From contig JAFXNQ010000041.1 of NCBI GenBank assembly GCA_017529425.1, positions 1 to 64,000 of the forward strand: a stretch of 64,000 nucleotides of DNA, read 5' to 3'. The notes under the pieces were generated by a model. It saw only the letters and a program-made list of their open reading frames with translations. It ran no database searches and had not been told where the DNA came from. Shown piece by piece: positions 1 to 10,100 of this stretch. Source of the stretch: Bacteroidales bacterium (GTDB lineage Bacteria; Bacteroidota; Bacteroidia; Bacteroidales; UBA932). The translations under genes were made by a program, and so were the position numbers. Every line of letters begins with the position of its first letter. The stretch's first letter is position 1.

Positions 1-1
1 G

Positions 2-967
2 GATTTTGAGTTCAGCGAAGTAACGGCCCTTGGCACAATCACTTATAAAGATTACACCCAAATCCACATCGATGCCGTAATGAACGACTCGCTGGTGGAC
101 CTGCAGGCCATAAAGGATGCCCGCTTCAAGGTGGTTCTGGACCCCGTGAACTCAGTGGGCGGCGTGGTAATGCCCAAACTTCTGGAACAGCTGGGCGTGG
201 AGTGCATCACCATCAACGGCACCCCTGACGGCCACTTTGCCCACAATCCGGAGCCGCTCCCCGCAAACCTGGTGGGGTTGAGCCGCACCGTGGTCGCCAA
301 CAACGCCCATCTTGGCATCAGCGTCGATCCCGATGTAGACCGCTTGGCGTTCATCTGCGAGAACGGTGAGCCCTTTGGCGAGGAGTACACCATCGTGGCG
401 GTATCGGACTATGTCCTCAGCTACGTCAAGGGTCCCGCAGTCTCCAATATCTCATCCAGCCGTGCTCTGCGCGACATTGCCGAGGCACACGGCTGCCCTT
501 ATTACTTCTCTGCAGTAGGTGAAGTCAATGTCACCACAAAAATGCACGAAGTGGGTGCAGTCACCGGCGGCGAAGGGAACGGCGGAGTCATCTACCCCGC
601 CCTGCACCACGGCCGCGACGCGCTGATGGGTGTCACCCTGTTCCTGAGCCACATGGCGCACAAGGGGCTCAGCGCAAGCGCACTGCGGGCCACTTATCCC
701 GATTATTTCATCTTCAAGAACAAGATAGACCTCCCCAACGCCGACGCTGCGGAGAAGATTTTTGACGCCGTAAAGAGACGCTACGCAAGCGAGAAACTCA
801 CCACCATAGACGGTGTCCGGATAGACTTCGAGGCGGACAAGATGTGGGTAATCCTGCGCAAGTCCAACACAGAGCCCATCATCCGCATATATGCAGAGGC
901 GCCCATCGAGGTTGCCGGAGAGGCCCTTGCAGAAGAGATAGTAAACCTCGCTCACGAGATTCTCTAA
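2..967 (+). CDS. glmM: Phosphoglucosamine mutase (phosphohexomutase family), 3' part
   Basis: The reading frame is open from base 2, so the N-terminal part lies outside the window. The visible part holds the metal-binding loop DPDVDR (bases about 326-343), a sugar-binding loop of the type GGEGNGG (about 566-586), and the C-terminal phosphate-binding loop RKSNTEP (about 859-879). This is the domain order of alpha-D-phosphohexomutases. The family interconverts hexose 6- and 1-phosphates; the Bacteroidetes GlmM type makes glucosamine 1-phosphate for peptidoglycan and LPS precursors in the cytoplasm. The active-site serine loop is off-window. The next gene starts 3 bases downstream, so the two are probably co-transcribed. 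Phosphomannomutase is the main alternative. Confidence 0.85.
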   Translation, partial: DFEFSEVTALGTITYKDYTQIHIDAVMNDSLVDLQAIKDARFKVVLDPVNSVGGVVMPKLLEQLGVECITINGTPDGHFAHNPEPLPANLVGLSRTVVANNAHLGISVDPDVDRLAFICENGEPFGEEYTIVAVSDYVLSYVKGPAVSNISSSRALRDIAEAHGCPYYFSAVGEVNVTTKMHEVGAVTGGEGNGGVIYPALHHGRDALMGVTLFLSHMAHKGLSASALRATYPDYFIFKNKIDLPNADAAEKIFDAVKRRYASEKLTTIDGVRIDFEADKMWVILRKSNTEPIIRIYAEAPIEVAGEALAEEIVNLAHEIL

Positions 968-970
968 GAT

Positions 971-2020
971 ATGTTCTCCTTCAGGACTACACCGCTCCTG
1001 GAGCAGGAGGACCTGACTCTGCGGCGCGGGCGCATTGCCGTGCTGGACAGCCCCACGGCTTGGCACCCGCAATATGGCGAATACCTCGGCTACACGCTGG
1101 CCCGCTACCGCAACGTGGTGCGGCTCTCCTCGCTGGAAGAGCGCGAGGTGATTGCCGCCTCTGACGCTGTGGTAATTGAGCATCAGATTACCGGCAACCG
1201 GTTTGACCCTTTCCTGAAGCCGCTGCGGGACTTCCTGCTGGAGCAGAACCGCAGCCGCAAACCGGTATCGGTATATATCGTGGACCGGTTCAACCCCAGC
1301 GGCAGGTGCGTAGAGGGCGGACACTACGACGGTCTCCCCCACCGCCACGGCCTCACCCTCGGGGAACTGGCCAACATGTATTACAGCGAGATGAACGCCA
1401 GCTTCCCGCTGCACATAATCTCTGCCGCCGCAAACGACGCCGCACGCGAACTGATGCCGTGGAGCATTCCGCAGCCGTGCGGATTCGGCTCGCTGTTCTC
1501 CGCCACCTTCATGAGCGGCGCCTACCTCTGGAACGGCACCAACGTGAGCTGCGGCGACGGCACTACCCGACCCTACGAGATGTTCGGCGCACCCTTTATG
1601 GCACGCTTAGAGCGGGGACGCGACTATGTGTGGGAGAACGCCCTAACCTGGAACGATGTGGATTCTCCGGTATATGACCGCGCCACATATATGCGCTGGT
1701 GTGGTTTTACGCCCCATACGGGCCTTTATGCCGGCCAGGAGTGCCACGGCTTCCAGATGATACCAAACCCCGGAGAAACGGGCTATAATGCGCTCCTGCA
1801 TACCCTGCGACTGATCCGTTTCGTACGCGAAAACTGCCCGGAATTCACCTTCAACGACAGGATGGACTCCCTTGCCGGCAGCGAGGCGGTGATGAGCTAT
1901 CTTGCCGGGAACCTGGATTACGACACCCTCCGCAACCACCTCAAGACAGAGGAGCAGAAGTGGCTCCGCAAAGCCAAGAAATACCTTCTCTACGACGAAC
2001 CCCTCTACCGCATAAAATAA
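971..2020 (+). CDS. Divergent NamZ-like (DUF1343) protein
   Basis: A 349-aa protein of the DUF1343 family, whose characterised member NamZ is an exo-beta-N-acetylmuramidase that trims muramic acid ends during peptidoglycan recycling. Family motifs seen are LPHRHGLTLGEL (residues 122-133) and GTNVSCGDGT followed by PYEMFGAP (189-208). The protein is shorter than the usual roughly 400-430 aa: the N-terminus lacks both a signal peptide and most of the usual first module with its NQTG and PEHG-type motifs. It may therefore be cytoplasmic or degenerate. It starts 3 bases after glmM and ends before a hairpin shared with the opposing operon. The family call is firm; activity is uncertain. Confidence 0.8.
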   Translation: MFSFRTTPLLEQEDLTLRRGRIAVLDSPTAWHPQYGEYLGYTLARYRNVVRLSSLEEREVIAASDAVVIEHQITGNRFDPFLKPLRDFLLEQNRSRKPVSVYIVDRFNPSGRCVEGGHYDGLPHRHGLTLGELANMYYSEMNASFPLHIISAAANDAARELMPWSIPQPCGFGSLFSATFMSGAYLWNGTNVSCGDGTTRPYEMFGAPFMARLERGRDYVWENALTWNDVDSPVYDRATYMRWCGFTPHTGLYAGQECHGFQMIPNPGETGYNALLHTLRLIRFVRENCPEFTFNDRMDSLAGSEAVMSYLAGNLDYDTLRNHLKTEEQKWLRKAKKYLLYDEPLYRIK

Positions 2021-2035
2021 GCCGGATACTCATAA

Positions 2036-2068
2036 CGAAAAAGCCGGTCCTTGCGAGCCGGCTTAATT
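2036..2068. terminator. Bidirectional rho-independent terminator
   Basis: Arms AAGCCGG (2041-2047) and CCGGCTT (2058-2064) form a hairpin. It is flanked by a run of A on the left (T-run for minus-strand transcripts) and by TTAATT on the right. It sits between the convergent ends of the NamZ-like gene and the Ig-repeat lipoprotein gene and probably serves both. Confidence 0.7.
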
Positions 2069-2089
2069 CGATATGTGGGTTACGTTAGA

Positions 2090-5000
2090 TTAGTTCTTCT
2101 TGTAGAGGTAAACACCGTACTGACGGCCTGTACCTCCGATCTTAAATTTATCATCGGAGTTGAAGTACAAAACATCTTTTTTACCATCAGACTTCGTATA
2201 ATAGAAATAGAAGGCGTCAGAAACTGTACCATCTGTGCTGGCAGCAGCTTTGAGAGTAGCGGCATCGGTCAATGACATGGTCACCTTGCTTGAACTGACC
2301 TGGATATAGCGGCTGTAGGTAGTAGCGGAGTTTCCTGTTACATATCCCTCGGGGCCATCCAGAACATAGCTTTCGCCCTCTGCGGTGATAACAAATTCAC
2401 AACTGTCATAGTCACCTGTGATTGTTCCGCTGGTACCGTCAACCTCGACTGCACTTCCTGCCTGGTCACCGGCAAAAGCCATCTTCTGACCTTTACCATT
2501 GTAGTTATTTGCATCGGTGGACACAATCAGGTATGTAGCACCACTGGTAATCTCGGAGACCTTGGTGTAGGTTGCAGGTGCATTGTTCATGACTGTCAAA
2601 GTGTAAGATGCCTCACCTGCCTGGAGTTCAGAAGTGGCGGGGGCAGATGCCTTAACGGTGAAGACACCAGTACCGTTGATTGCCACTGCGCCTGCAGCAG
2701 ATACTGTAGGATATGCACTTGCTGCAACAGAAGCATCGGAGCATGTTACGCTGTAGGTAACGCCGTCGGTCTTGCCAGACAGGGTCGGAGCACCTGCAAA
2801 TGCATAAGGGAGAGTCTTACCATAGATGTTCACAGAAACTGCGCCCGTGCTGAATGCAAGGTTGCGCTTTTTGGGGCCGTTCTCCTGGAGCTTGTAAAGC
2901 TGGCAGTTAGCGCTGCTGGTCGAGCTCTGGAAATAACCCTGACTGGTCCAGCGCAGTTTATAACTGGTACCACTAACACGAGCTATAGTAGCTACGCCGC
3001 CAGAAGCAATGCTGATGTTGAGATTATGAGAAGATCCCTTTGTTTCCTCTGCTCCTATGTTGTTGCTTGTCGGATAGATATAACGGTTAGCCGATTCAAC
3101 AAAGAAGTAGTAACCAGTTTCAAGGGTAAGTTCGCAATCAACAAACTCGTCTGATACTATAGTGTGGTTCTCAATTGTAGCGCTCAATGCGTTAGCCGCA
3201 GCTTGAGTGAAGTTGCTGCCGTTCAATACCGGCTTGAACACTTTGCTGTTTGATTCGTTGACCAGCAGGTAATTGGCACCGACCTCAATATCAGCGCTAG
3301 ACTCTACCAATGCATATTCGGGTGTTACCGATTTGCTGTCTTCTACTACGACAGTGAAGTGTGCTTTTGCCTGTTTATAGGTGGCATCAGCCTCTGCAAT
3401 CGCGGTAATGACAGCGGTTGCATTCTTCTTAGCACCTTCTGCAATCGTAACGGTTACAGTTTCGTTATTGACCTTTGTAACTGTTGCGACGCTCTCATCG
3501 GATGATGTGAAGGTAACGGCAGTCTGGGCTCCGCTCAGGGTAGGAACGGCAGCTGTCCATGTGCTTGTACCCTTATCATACTTGGCAGTAGTGCTGCTGA
3601 AAGAAAGACTCTGCGGAGTGCGGCCGTCATACAGCTTATAGATGCAGATGTTGGCATTGTAATCGGTGCCCGCGGTTTGACCACTCTGCTGAATACCACT
3701 GAAGTAGTTTCTGGTAGACCAATAAATATGATAATTAGCGTCGTTAGAGCGGCCTACGGTAGCGATACCATCCGAATCAATGCTGATAGATACTGTATGG
3801 GAAGTGTTCTTAGCTTCTGCACCGAGGGCGGAGTCGCCAGAAGCGCCGGGATAGAGATACTTGCCGGCAGATTCAATCCAAAGGTATTTGCCCTCCTCGA
3901 AGGTAATCTGGCAATCAGTCAGATCGGCGGAGATGGTATTATCGGCAGTGTTGATCACAACATCCACGGCATTGTCGGTACTCTTGGTAAAGGCAGATCC
4001 AGAAGATGCAAGAATCGGTTTGAACGCCTTGGAAGCAGTCTCGTAAACCAGGATGTACTCACCGTCTTCTTCGATGTCATCATTAGAGAGGACCTTGGTG
4101 TAAACCGGGACGCTGGGGTCGCTGCTGGTAATGGTGATGGTGTAAGAAGCCTTTGCTGCCCTCCAGGTAGCATCCTTCTCTGCAGTTGCGGTAATCACCG
4201 CCTTGTCGCCCTTCTTGACACCTTCAGCAATGGTGACTTCACCGGTAGAAGCATCTACGGTAGCGACACTCTCGTCAGAAGATGAATAGGTTACGTCGGT
4301 TTCTGCACCGTTAAGGGTGGGAACACCTTTGCCTTCTTCCCAAGCACCTGCATATACATCGTAAGCAGCTTCGTCGGCAGAGAATGAAATGCTCTGGGCA
4401 GAGCGGCCGTCATTCAGCATATAGAGGCAGATGCCGGTAGAGTACTGACCGCTGATTGTAGCGTTGCTGCTGAAGTAGTGGCTGGAAACTGACCAAACGA
4501 AGTAGTTAGAGCCGGAGTTAGCCTTGATCTCTGCAATACCGTCTTCAAATGCAATATCCAGAGCGGTTGATGCAGTGCTCTCTGCATTGAGAGTACCACT
4601 TCCGCCGGATGTGCCAGTGGGATAAATATAATAATTGTCAGCACCAACAGCCTTGAAGAAGTAGCCCTCCTCAAGGGTAAGTTCACAATCAGCGAACTCA
4701 TCAGAAGTGATGACACCCTCATCGATAGTTACATCAAGTGCAGAGGATGCATCCTTGACATATTGAGTTTTACCAGAATTGAGAACCGGATAGAACACCT
4801 TGGGATCAGCGTCATCCTCATCACCTTCGAGGCCTTCGAATACCAACAGATAGTTGGCGCCGACCTCCAGGTCGCTGACTGAGGTAACCTTTACATACTG
4901 AGTTGCACCAACCGGAGCGGGAGTGCTGTCGGTAACGGTGAGGGTGTAGGTTGCAACAGCGCTCTGCCAAGTGTCGCTTGGAGCGGCTTTAGCAGTAATC

Positions 5001-6919
5001 ACAGCAACACCCTTCCCTAATACCTCTACTGCACCGTTTGCAGGATTGATGGTAGCAACGGCAGTATTGTCAATTGAGTAAGTGACATCGGTCTTTGCAC
5101 CGTCAGACACAGCCTGTCCGGTAAACGGAGCAGATGCATCGGTGTAAAGGTCATAAGAGACAGTCGGATTTGCAAAAGCAATCTCCTGAGGCATACGGGT
5201 GGTATAGAGAGCGGTAGCATCATAACCAGAAGAAGTAATCCTCCAGCCCTCGTTGTAATAAGCGTAGAAGTCGGTGACGGTGGACTCGTAAATGCTGGTG
5301 TTCCAGAAGTTGGTACCATCATAGTTCCATACCATATACTTGGTGAGGTCATCGCTTGAAGCCACAAGCTGATAGCTGCCGCTGTCGCTGAGGCGGGTCA
5401 GGTTGTAGCTGCCCTGGCTGAAGCTGTGGGTACCATAATCTGCAAGGGAGGCATCAATAGCCGCTGCTGTCCAAAGGAGACCTTCAACAGGTTCAAGAGA
5501 AGCGGTGCCCGCTTCTGAATCAACAGTCACTGCCACTTCGCTGAGGCTCCCGCTTGACAGGCGGAGGGCATTAGCTGCAGATACGATCATATAGTCATAT
5601 CCGTCATCGATGGCGCTGGCCTTGTAGTAAGTCACCTCGGGAGCGCTGTTTGTAACAGTGAGCTTATATGATGCGGAAGATGACATATACTGGTGTCCGT
5701 CACCGGAAGCGGTTGCAGTGATGGTAGTTTCACCTGCAATGCCAGTAAGGGTAACGTTACCGGACTCATCCACGGTAGCTACATCTGTGTTGCTGGAGCT
5801 ATAGGTTATGGTACCTGCGCTTTCTTTGTCAGCGATGTACAGAGTGGGTGCTACAGAGCCAAAGTCGGCCGCGGAATTGGTATAGACGTCATATTCAAAC
5901 TCAGTGACGGGCTGGCCATAAGCATCATCGTATTCCATCTCAAGAGGTTCACGGTCAACGCGTGTAACATTGCCGCCCACGGTCATATCCATGGCTATGT
6001 TGATGAACTCGCTGGCATAGAAGGTAAGAGAAGCAGGGGTAGTAAAACTCTTTGTGTAGATATATTTGTCGGTAACTACCTCTACACTCTTGATACTCTT
6101 GGTACCGGGGACGGTAACCATATATACATAAGTGGTTGCAGACCTTTTCAGACCATCCGGATAGCTCAAAGTGAGCTCGTAGGAGTCAGCGTTGGCCTGG
6201 AAATCAGCGGTATTGGTCTCAAAATCCACGTCAGCATAACCAACTTCACCGGTGATGATACCGTTATAATCCCTGGTATTCTCCACGCAGCTGATCTTCA
6301 CACTCTCTACATAGCTGCCTGCCAGGTTGGTGACAGCCAGACGGGAGAGAGCGACGGGACGTGAGAAATCGAGGAAGACCCTCTGCTCGTGAAGGGATGA
6401 AGAGTAAGTGTTGGGGCACGTACCAATCAAGAAGTCAGCCTTGGGGTCAATCAGGGACTCTACGTGAGGATACTGTACTGCAGGCACCAGGTACTTGTCG
6501 TTCTCGCGGGTCGCCATGAGGGCGGTGTATGCGAAGGTCGATCCGGCCTTGGTGAGTGCGGACGGAGGGTTGACGATAACGGTTGCGTTGTCAAACTCGG
6601 CATAGAAATATGCCTTCTCCCAAGTACCGTCCACAGGGGTAGTCATCTCCACCTTGCTTGCCTCCATGAAGTAGGCATTGCCGGAAGATGCGGTCTCGGT
6701 TTCAAAGATGTGGACATCATTGACATCGGTGTTTCTCCAGTCGGGGACCATTTTAAGCATAATGGCTGTCTTGGTCTCGTCGGCAGAGGGTGCCTTAGCC
6801 ATGAAAGTCACGGTGTGGGTCTTTTCCTTCTGTTCAAAGTTCTCAGCGGGCTTGTTGCAGGCTGCCACCCCCACGATTGCCAATGCACAGAAAAGTGCTG
6901 AAATTATATTCTTTTTCAT
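2090..6919 (-). CDS. Large surface lipoprotein with fimbrillin-like N-terminus and Ig-like (Big_2) repeats
   Basis: A 1609-aa protein. I chose the start at 6919 (MKKNIIS...) because it begins a lipoprotein signal peptide with a cysteine at about residue 21 (VGVAAC); the frame is open further upstream but only runs into the preceding gene. Residues about 25-320 resemble fimbrillin-like/Mfa-type proteins. After that, Big_2-like Ig modules (TYSSSNTDVATVD and close variants) alternate about four times with a 150-200-residue beta-rich module containing YLLV and YIYP motifs, ending in a KIGG...YGVYLY segment. No C-terminal sorting domain is evident. It is the last gene of a four-gene minus-strand operon and starts 16 bases after the 63-aa peptide gene. 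A cell-surface adhesin or matrix role is inferred. Confidence 0.85.
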   Translation of the reverse strand: MKKNIISALFCALAIVGVAACNKPAENFEQKEKTHTVTFMAKAPSADETKTAIMLKMVPDWRNTDVNDVHIFETETASSGNAYFMEASKVEMTTPVDGTWEKAYFYAEFDNATVIVNPPSALTKAGSTFAYTALMATRENDKYLVPAVQYPHVESLIDPKADFLIGTCPNTYSSSLHEQRVFLDFSRPVALSRLAVTNLAGSYVESVKISCVENTRDYNGIITGEVGYADVDFETNTADFQANADSYELTLSYPDGLKRSATTYVYMVTVPGTKSIKSVEVVTDKYIYTKSFTTPASLTFYASEFINIAMDMTVGGNVTRVDREPLEMEYDDAYGQPVTEFEYDVYTNSAADFGSVAPTLYIADKESAGTITYSSSNTDVATVDESGNVTLTGIAGETTITATASGDGHQYMSSSASYKLTVTNSAPEVTYYKASAIDDGYDYMIVSAANALRLSSGSLSEVAVTVDSEAGTASLEPVEGLLWTAAAIDASLADYGTHSFSQGSYNLTRLSDSGSYQLVASSDDLTKYMVWNYDGTNFWNTSIYESTVTDFYAYYNEGWRITSSGYDATALYTTRMPQEIAFANPTVSYDLYTDASAPFTGQAVSDGAKTDVTYSIDNTAVATINPANGAVEVLGKGVAVITAKAAPSDTWQSAVATYTLTVTDSTPAPVGATQYVKVTSVSDLEVGANYLLVFEGLEGDEDDADPKVFYPVLNSGKTQYVKDASSALDVTIDEGVITSDEFADCELTLEEGYFFKAVGADNYYIYPTGTSGGSGTLNAESTASTALDIAFEDGIAEIKANSGSNYFVWSVSSHYFSSNATISGQYSTGICLYMLNDGRSAQSISFSADEAAYDVYAGAWEEGKGVPTLNGAETDVTYSSSDESVATVDASTGEVTIAEGVKKGDKAVITATAEKDATWRAAKASYTITITSSDPSVPVYTKVLSNDDIEEDGEYILVYETASKAFKPILASSGSAFTKSTDNAVDVVINTADNTISADLTDCQITFEEGKYLWIESAGKYLYPGASGDSALGAEAKNTSHTVSISIDSDGIATVGRSNDANYHIYWSTRNYFSGIQQSGQTAGTDYNANICIYKLYDGRTPQSLSFSSTTAKYDKGTSTWTAAVPTLSGAQTAVTFTSSDESVATVTKVNNETVTVTIAEGAKKNATAVITAIAEADATYKQAKAHFTVVVEDSKSVTPEYALVESSADIEVGANYLLVNESNSKVFKPVLNGSNFTQAAANALSATIENHTIVSDEFVDCELTLETGYYFFVESANRYIYPTSNNIGAEETKGSSHNLNISIASGGVATIARVSGTSYKLRWTSQGYFQSSTSSANCQLYKLQENGPKKRNLAFSTGAVSVNIYGKTLPYAFAGAPTLSGKTDGVTYSVTCSDASVAASAYPTVSAAGAVAINGTGVFTVKASAPATSELQAGEASYTLTVMNNAPATYTKVSEITSGATYLIVSTDANNYNGKGQKMAFAGDQAGSAVEVDGTSGTITGDYDSCEFVITAEGESYVLDGPEGYVTGNSATTYSRYIQVSSSKVTMSLTDAATLKAAASTDGTVSDAFYFYYTKSDGKKDVLYFNSDDKFKIGGTGRQYGVYLYKKN

Positions 6920-6935
6920 ATGCTTGTAATAAATT

Positions 6936-7127
6936 CTAGTTGAGGAATTCATCGGCAGGAATGTCAAAAATAGAGTTGTCAAAGACGTCGAGTTCGCCGT
7001 CGTGACCGGGATCATACGGGATAGTTTCTCCCGCGTTACCAGACTGGCACACGATACCAGCCAGATTCACACTGACACATACAGAATCCGGAGATTCGTA
7101 CGGGGTAAAGTTATCTTGTTTTTTCAT
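6936..7127 (-). CDS. Small acidic protein (63 aa), partner of the Ig-repeat lipoprotein
   Basis: It encodes MKKQDNFTPYESPDSV... and ends in an acidic, Phe-containing tail (ELDVFDNSIFDIPADEF). It fits exactly between two giant genes with gaps of 12 and 16 bases, which supports a real translated gene. The pattern YE(S/A)P followed by hydrophobic residues, a glycine and a cysteine (YESPDSVCVSVNLAGIVC) is shared with the 77-aa protein at 12720-12953, which likewise precedes a giant lipoprotein. There is no signal peptide. I recall similar short peptides next to fimbrillin-like or Ig-like genes in gut Bacteroidales, but their function is unknown to me. Confidence 0.7.
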   Translation of the reverse strand: MKKQDNFTPYESPDSVCVSVNLAGIVCQSGNAGETIPYDPGHDGELDVFDNSIFDIPADEFLN

Positions 7128-7139
7128 AGCAAAAATATG

Positions 7140-10100
7140 TTACTCAAGCATATCGTTCTGGAACTGGGTAATCATGTCTCTGTCAACACCCAGCGTATTC
7201 ACAACATAATTGATAGCTTTCTCTTGCCAGGTGTTGCCGGAGGCGTTGTTGATCGCATTGTATACGGTATAGTACTGTTCAGGAGAACTGCCGTTACGTG
7301 CACGGAGGCCGACGGTAGAGAAAGAAGTCAACTCAAAGTCAATGTCGCACCTTTCGGGCGCAATACCAAGGAGGGATTCAAGGTACAGGCAGGTACCGCC
7401 TGTGCGGTCAGCACCAACCATACAGTGAATATATACATTGACACCATGGTGTACAGCATTCATGATTCGCATCAGGGTCGGACCCATCTTGTTCTTGTTT
7501 GTAAGGTCTGAGCCACCGCTATACTGCTCATTAGTATGGCCGGAATAGACATCTGGACTGTAAGTATTCTCCGCGATATTGGGAGACAAGTTGAGAGCGT
7601 TATTTATGGAGTTGCCGCTTCCACCCCAACCTCCTGAAGTACGGAGGTCAACGTCCAGACCGATCTTCATCTTATTCAGCAGATAGTTCTTCTGGTCGGA
7701 AGTGGTGTTGTCCATGTTACTGCCGCGGAAAATCTTGCCATACTTGATTGTCTTACCGCCATTTTCGGTCACCTGGCCACCGAGGTCACGGCAGTTGTTG
7801 GCATAGTTCTGACCAAAATTGGATTTTAAACCGATGCCCACCATGCGGCGGCGGCCTTCTGTTGCAAATGTACCAGAAGCAACTGTAGTACTGCCGTTCT
7901 TGGCAACCCAGTAGTATGTCCTGTTAGGAATAAGGTTGTAAATATCGGCTGTATTTGAGCTAACCTCAGCAACTGCCATTATTTCCTCGTCGGTGTGGGC
8001 CTGATCGTAATATACGGATACTGTAGTAGCCGATGATCCAGTCCAGCTCACTGTAGCCGGAGCCGGCCAGTCAAGACGATTGGTGGCGCTGACGTTGGTT
8101 GCATACTGGGAAGCGTACGATGTAGAACTGTGATTGCTCTTAGTGTAATTTGAGTACGCCTGATTGAAGAAACCGTTGACCGCAGAATTCTCTAGGTTGT
8201 AAACACCCTCCTGGGAGATACGGTTGATGTACAGGGTATAAGATGCGGAACCAGAGTAATACTCGTCGTTACCTGCTGCTGTACCAGTGATAGTGGTGCT
8301 GCCAAAGCCCCTGACGGTGATGGTAGTTCCAGAAATCGTAGCAACGTTGGTGTTGGAGGATGAGTAAGTGATATTACCATAACCACCCTGGAGCGTCTGG
8401 ACACTCATTATACCGCTTGCACTCTCCATAGTCTGGGTAATGGAACCCTGGGAGAAGTAAGGAGACTGAACCTTCTTGCTGCTGCCGCTGGAGGTCTTGA
8501 GGTAGAGGTGAACGCCGACGCCGACGCCGCTGCCGCCAATCTTGAACGTATCCGCACCGGTGCCGCCCATTGAGGAGGGTTTATAATAGAGGACCTCACT
8601 GGTAGAAGAGGAGTTCCTCTGGGCGGTCATAAATTCGAACCTCTCACCGGAAACAGTCAGGCTGTACAGATACTCGGATGAAGGTTGAGAACTTTCAAAT
8701 ACGAGACCTGTGGTGCTGTTGCCGCTGTTGGAGTAGTCACAGAGCAGATATCTGCCATCATTGAATCTTATGCAATACTTGCTGCCGCTCTGTGTTACAG
8801 TGAACTCATAGCCGCTATAAGCGTTGTTCGCAGAGGTGATTACACCACTTGCCGCATTGATGCTGACATAAGAACCGTCGGCAGCACCCTTGAACAGTCT
8901 GGTGTCGTCAACAGAGGTAATCAGATAGGTCCCACCTACTGTCAGGGAAGTAGCCTTCACATAGGTAGCGTCACCGGTAGAAGGTGTAGAAGAGGCCTCG
9001 TTAACAACCAGTGTATAAGACTGGGAAGCAGCGTTGTAGTTGCCCGCTGCAGCCGCGTTGGCGGTGATGGTAGTCTGGCCTGCACCCTTGATAGTGATGG
9101 TAGTACCGGAAACGGTAGCCACGTTGGTGTTGGAAGAGGTGTAAGTAACAGTGGTCTGTGCACCGCTTACCTGCTGAACAGACAAGGTCGAGCCCGCAGG
9201 ATAATTGTTCATTGAAACGGTCACTGTGGGCTGCGAGAACGAGAGATTCTGGTTCACCTTGCCAGAAGAGGAACCGCCTTCAGAGGTAAGCTTATAGAGA
9301 CGGATGTTGGATACCTGATAAGCACGCATCGAGAAGCCCTGTGCAGAACCTGAGTGATAGAAATAGTAGCTGCCGGAGTATATACCCAGGCCGTTTCCGC
9401 TGCTGGTGCCACCCCAGGAACTGCCACTGCCACTACCGCTGCCAATGGAGAATGCAGTTGCAGAAGACTCGGAAGTAGTATAAGTGATCCTGTTATCAGT
9501 TGTAGGAACAACAAGATACTGACCGGTACTCTTAACCTTGATCTTCCAGTTGGAGCCGGAAGCGATGAGTTCTACCTCTGCATTGAATATCTCACTGTCG
9601 TTTGTGAAAGTGAGGGTATTGCTTGAATCAATGTCCCTCTGGCCAATATACTGGCCATTGCTAACGTAACCCTGACTGCTATCCCAGTCACCGTTGAGAA
9701 CAGTAGGGAACAGAGCGATTGAATACTGGCTGCCGGATGACTCATAGCCGCCAAGCAGGTAGGTACCTGCAGATACACTTGTCTGATATGTGTAGGTACG
9801 GGATGTGCTTGAAGAGCTGGAACCGGAAGAAGTAATGGTCAGAGTGTAAGACTGCGATGCAGGGTTGTAGTTGTCATTACCCACTGCGTTGGCAGTGATT
9901 GTAGTGGTACCTGCGCCGACGATAACCAGCTGGCTGCCGTTTACAGTAGCAACATTGGTGTTGCTGGAGCTGTAGGTTACAGTTGTCCAGGCACCGCTTA
10001 CAGACTGAACAGAGTAAGAGTTGCCAATCGAGTAACCGTTGTCAAGCGACCAGGTAACGCTGGGGCTTGCAAAGGAAAGTGTCTGGTTCTGCTTGCTGGG

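Noticed and set aside
452-1414. Long open frame on the minus strand opposite glmM and the NamZ-like gene (320 codons)
   Set aside because: It is antisense to two clear genes with family motifs; its translation has no recognisable domain and arises from the codon bias of the GC-rich coding strand.
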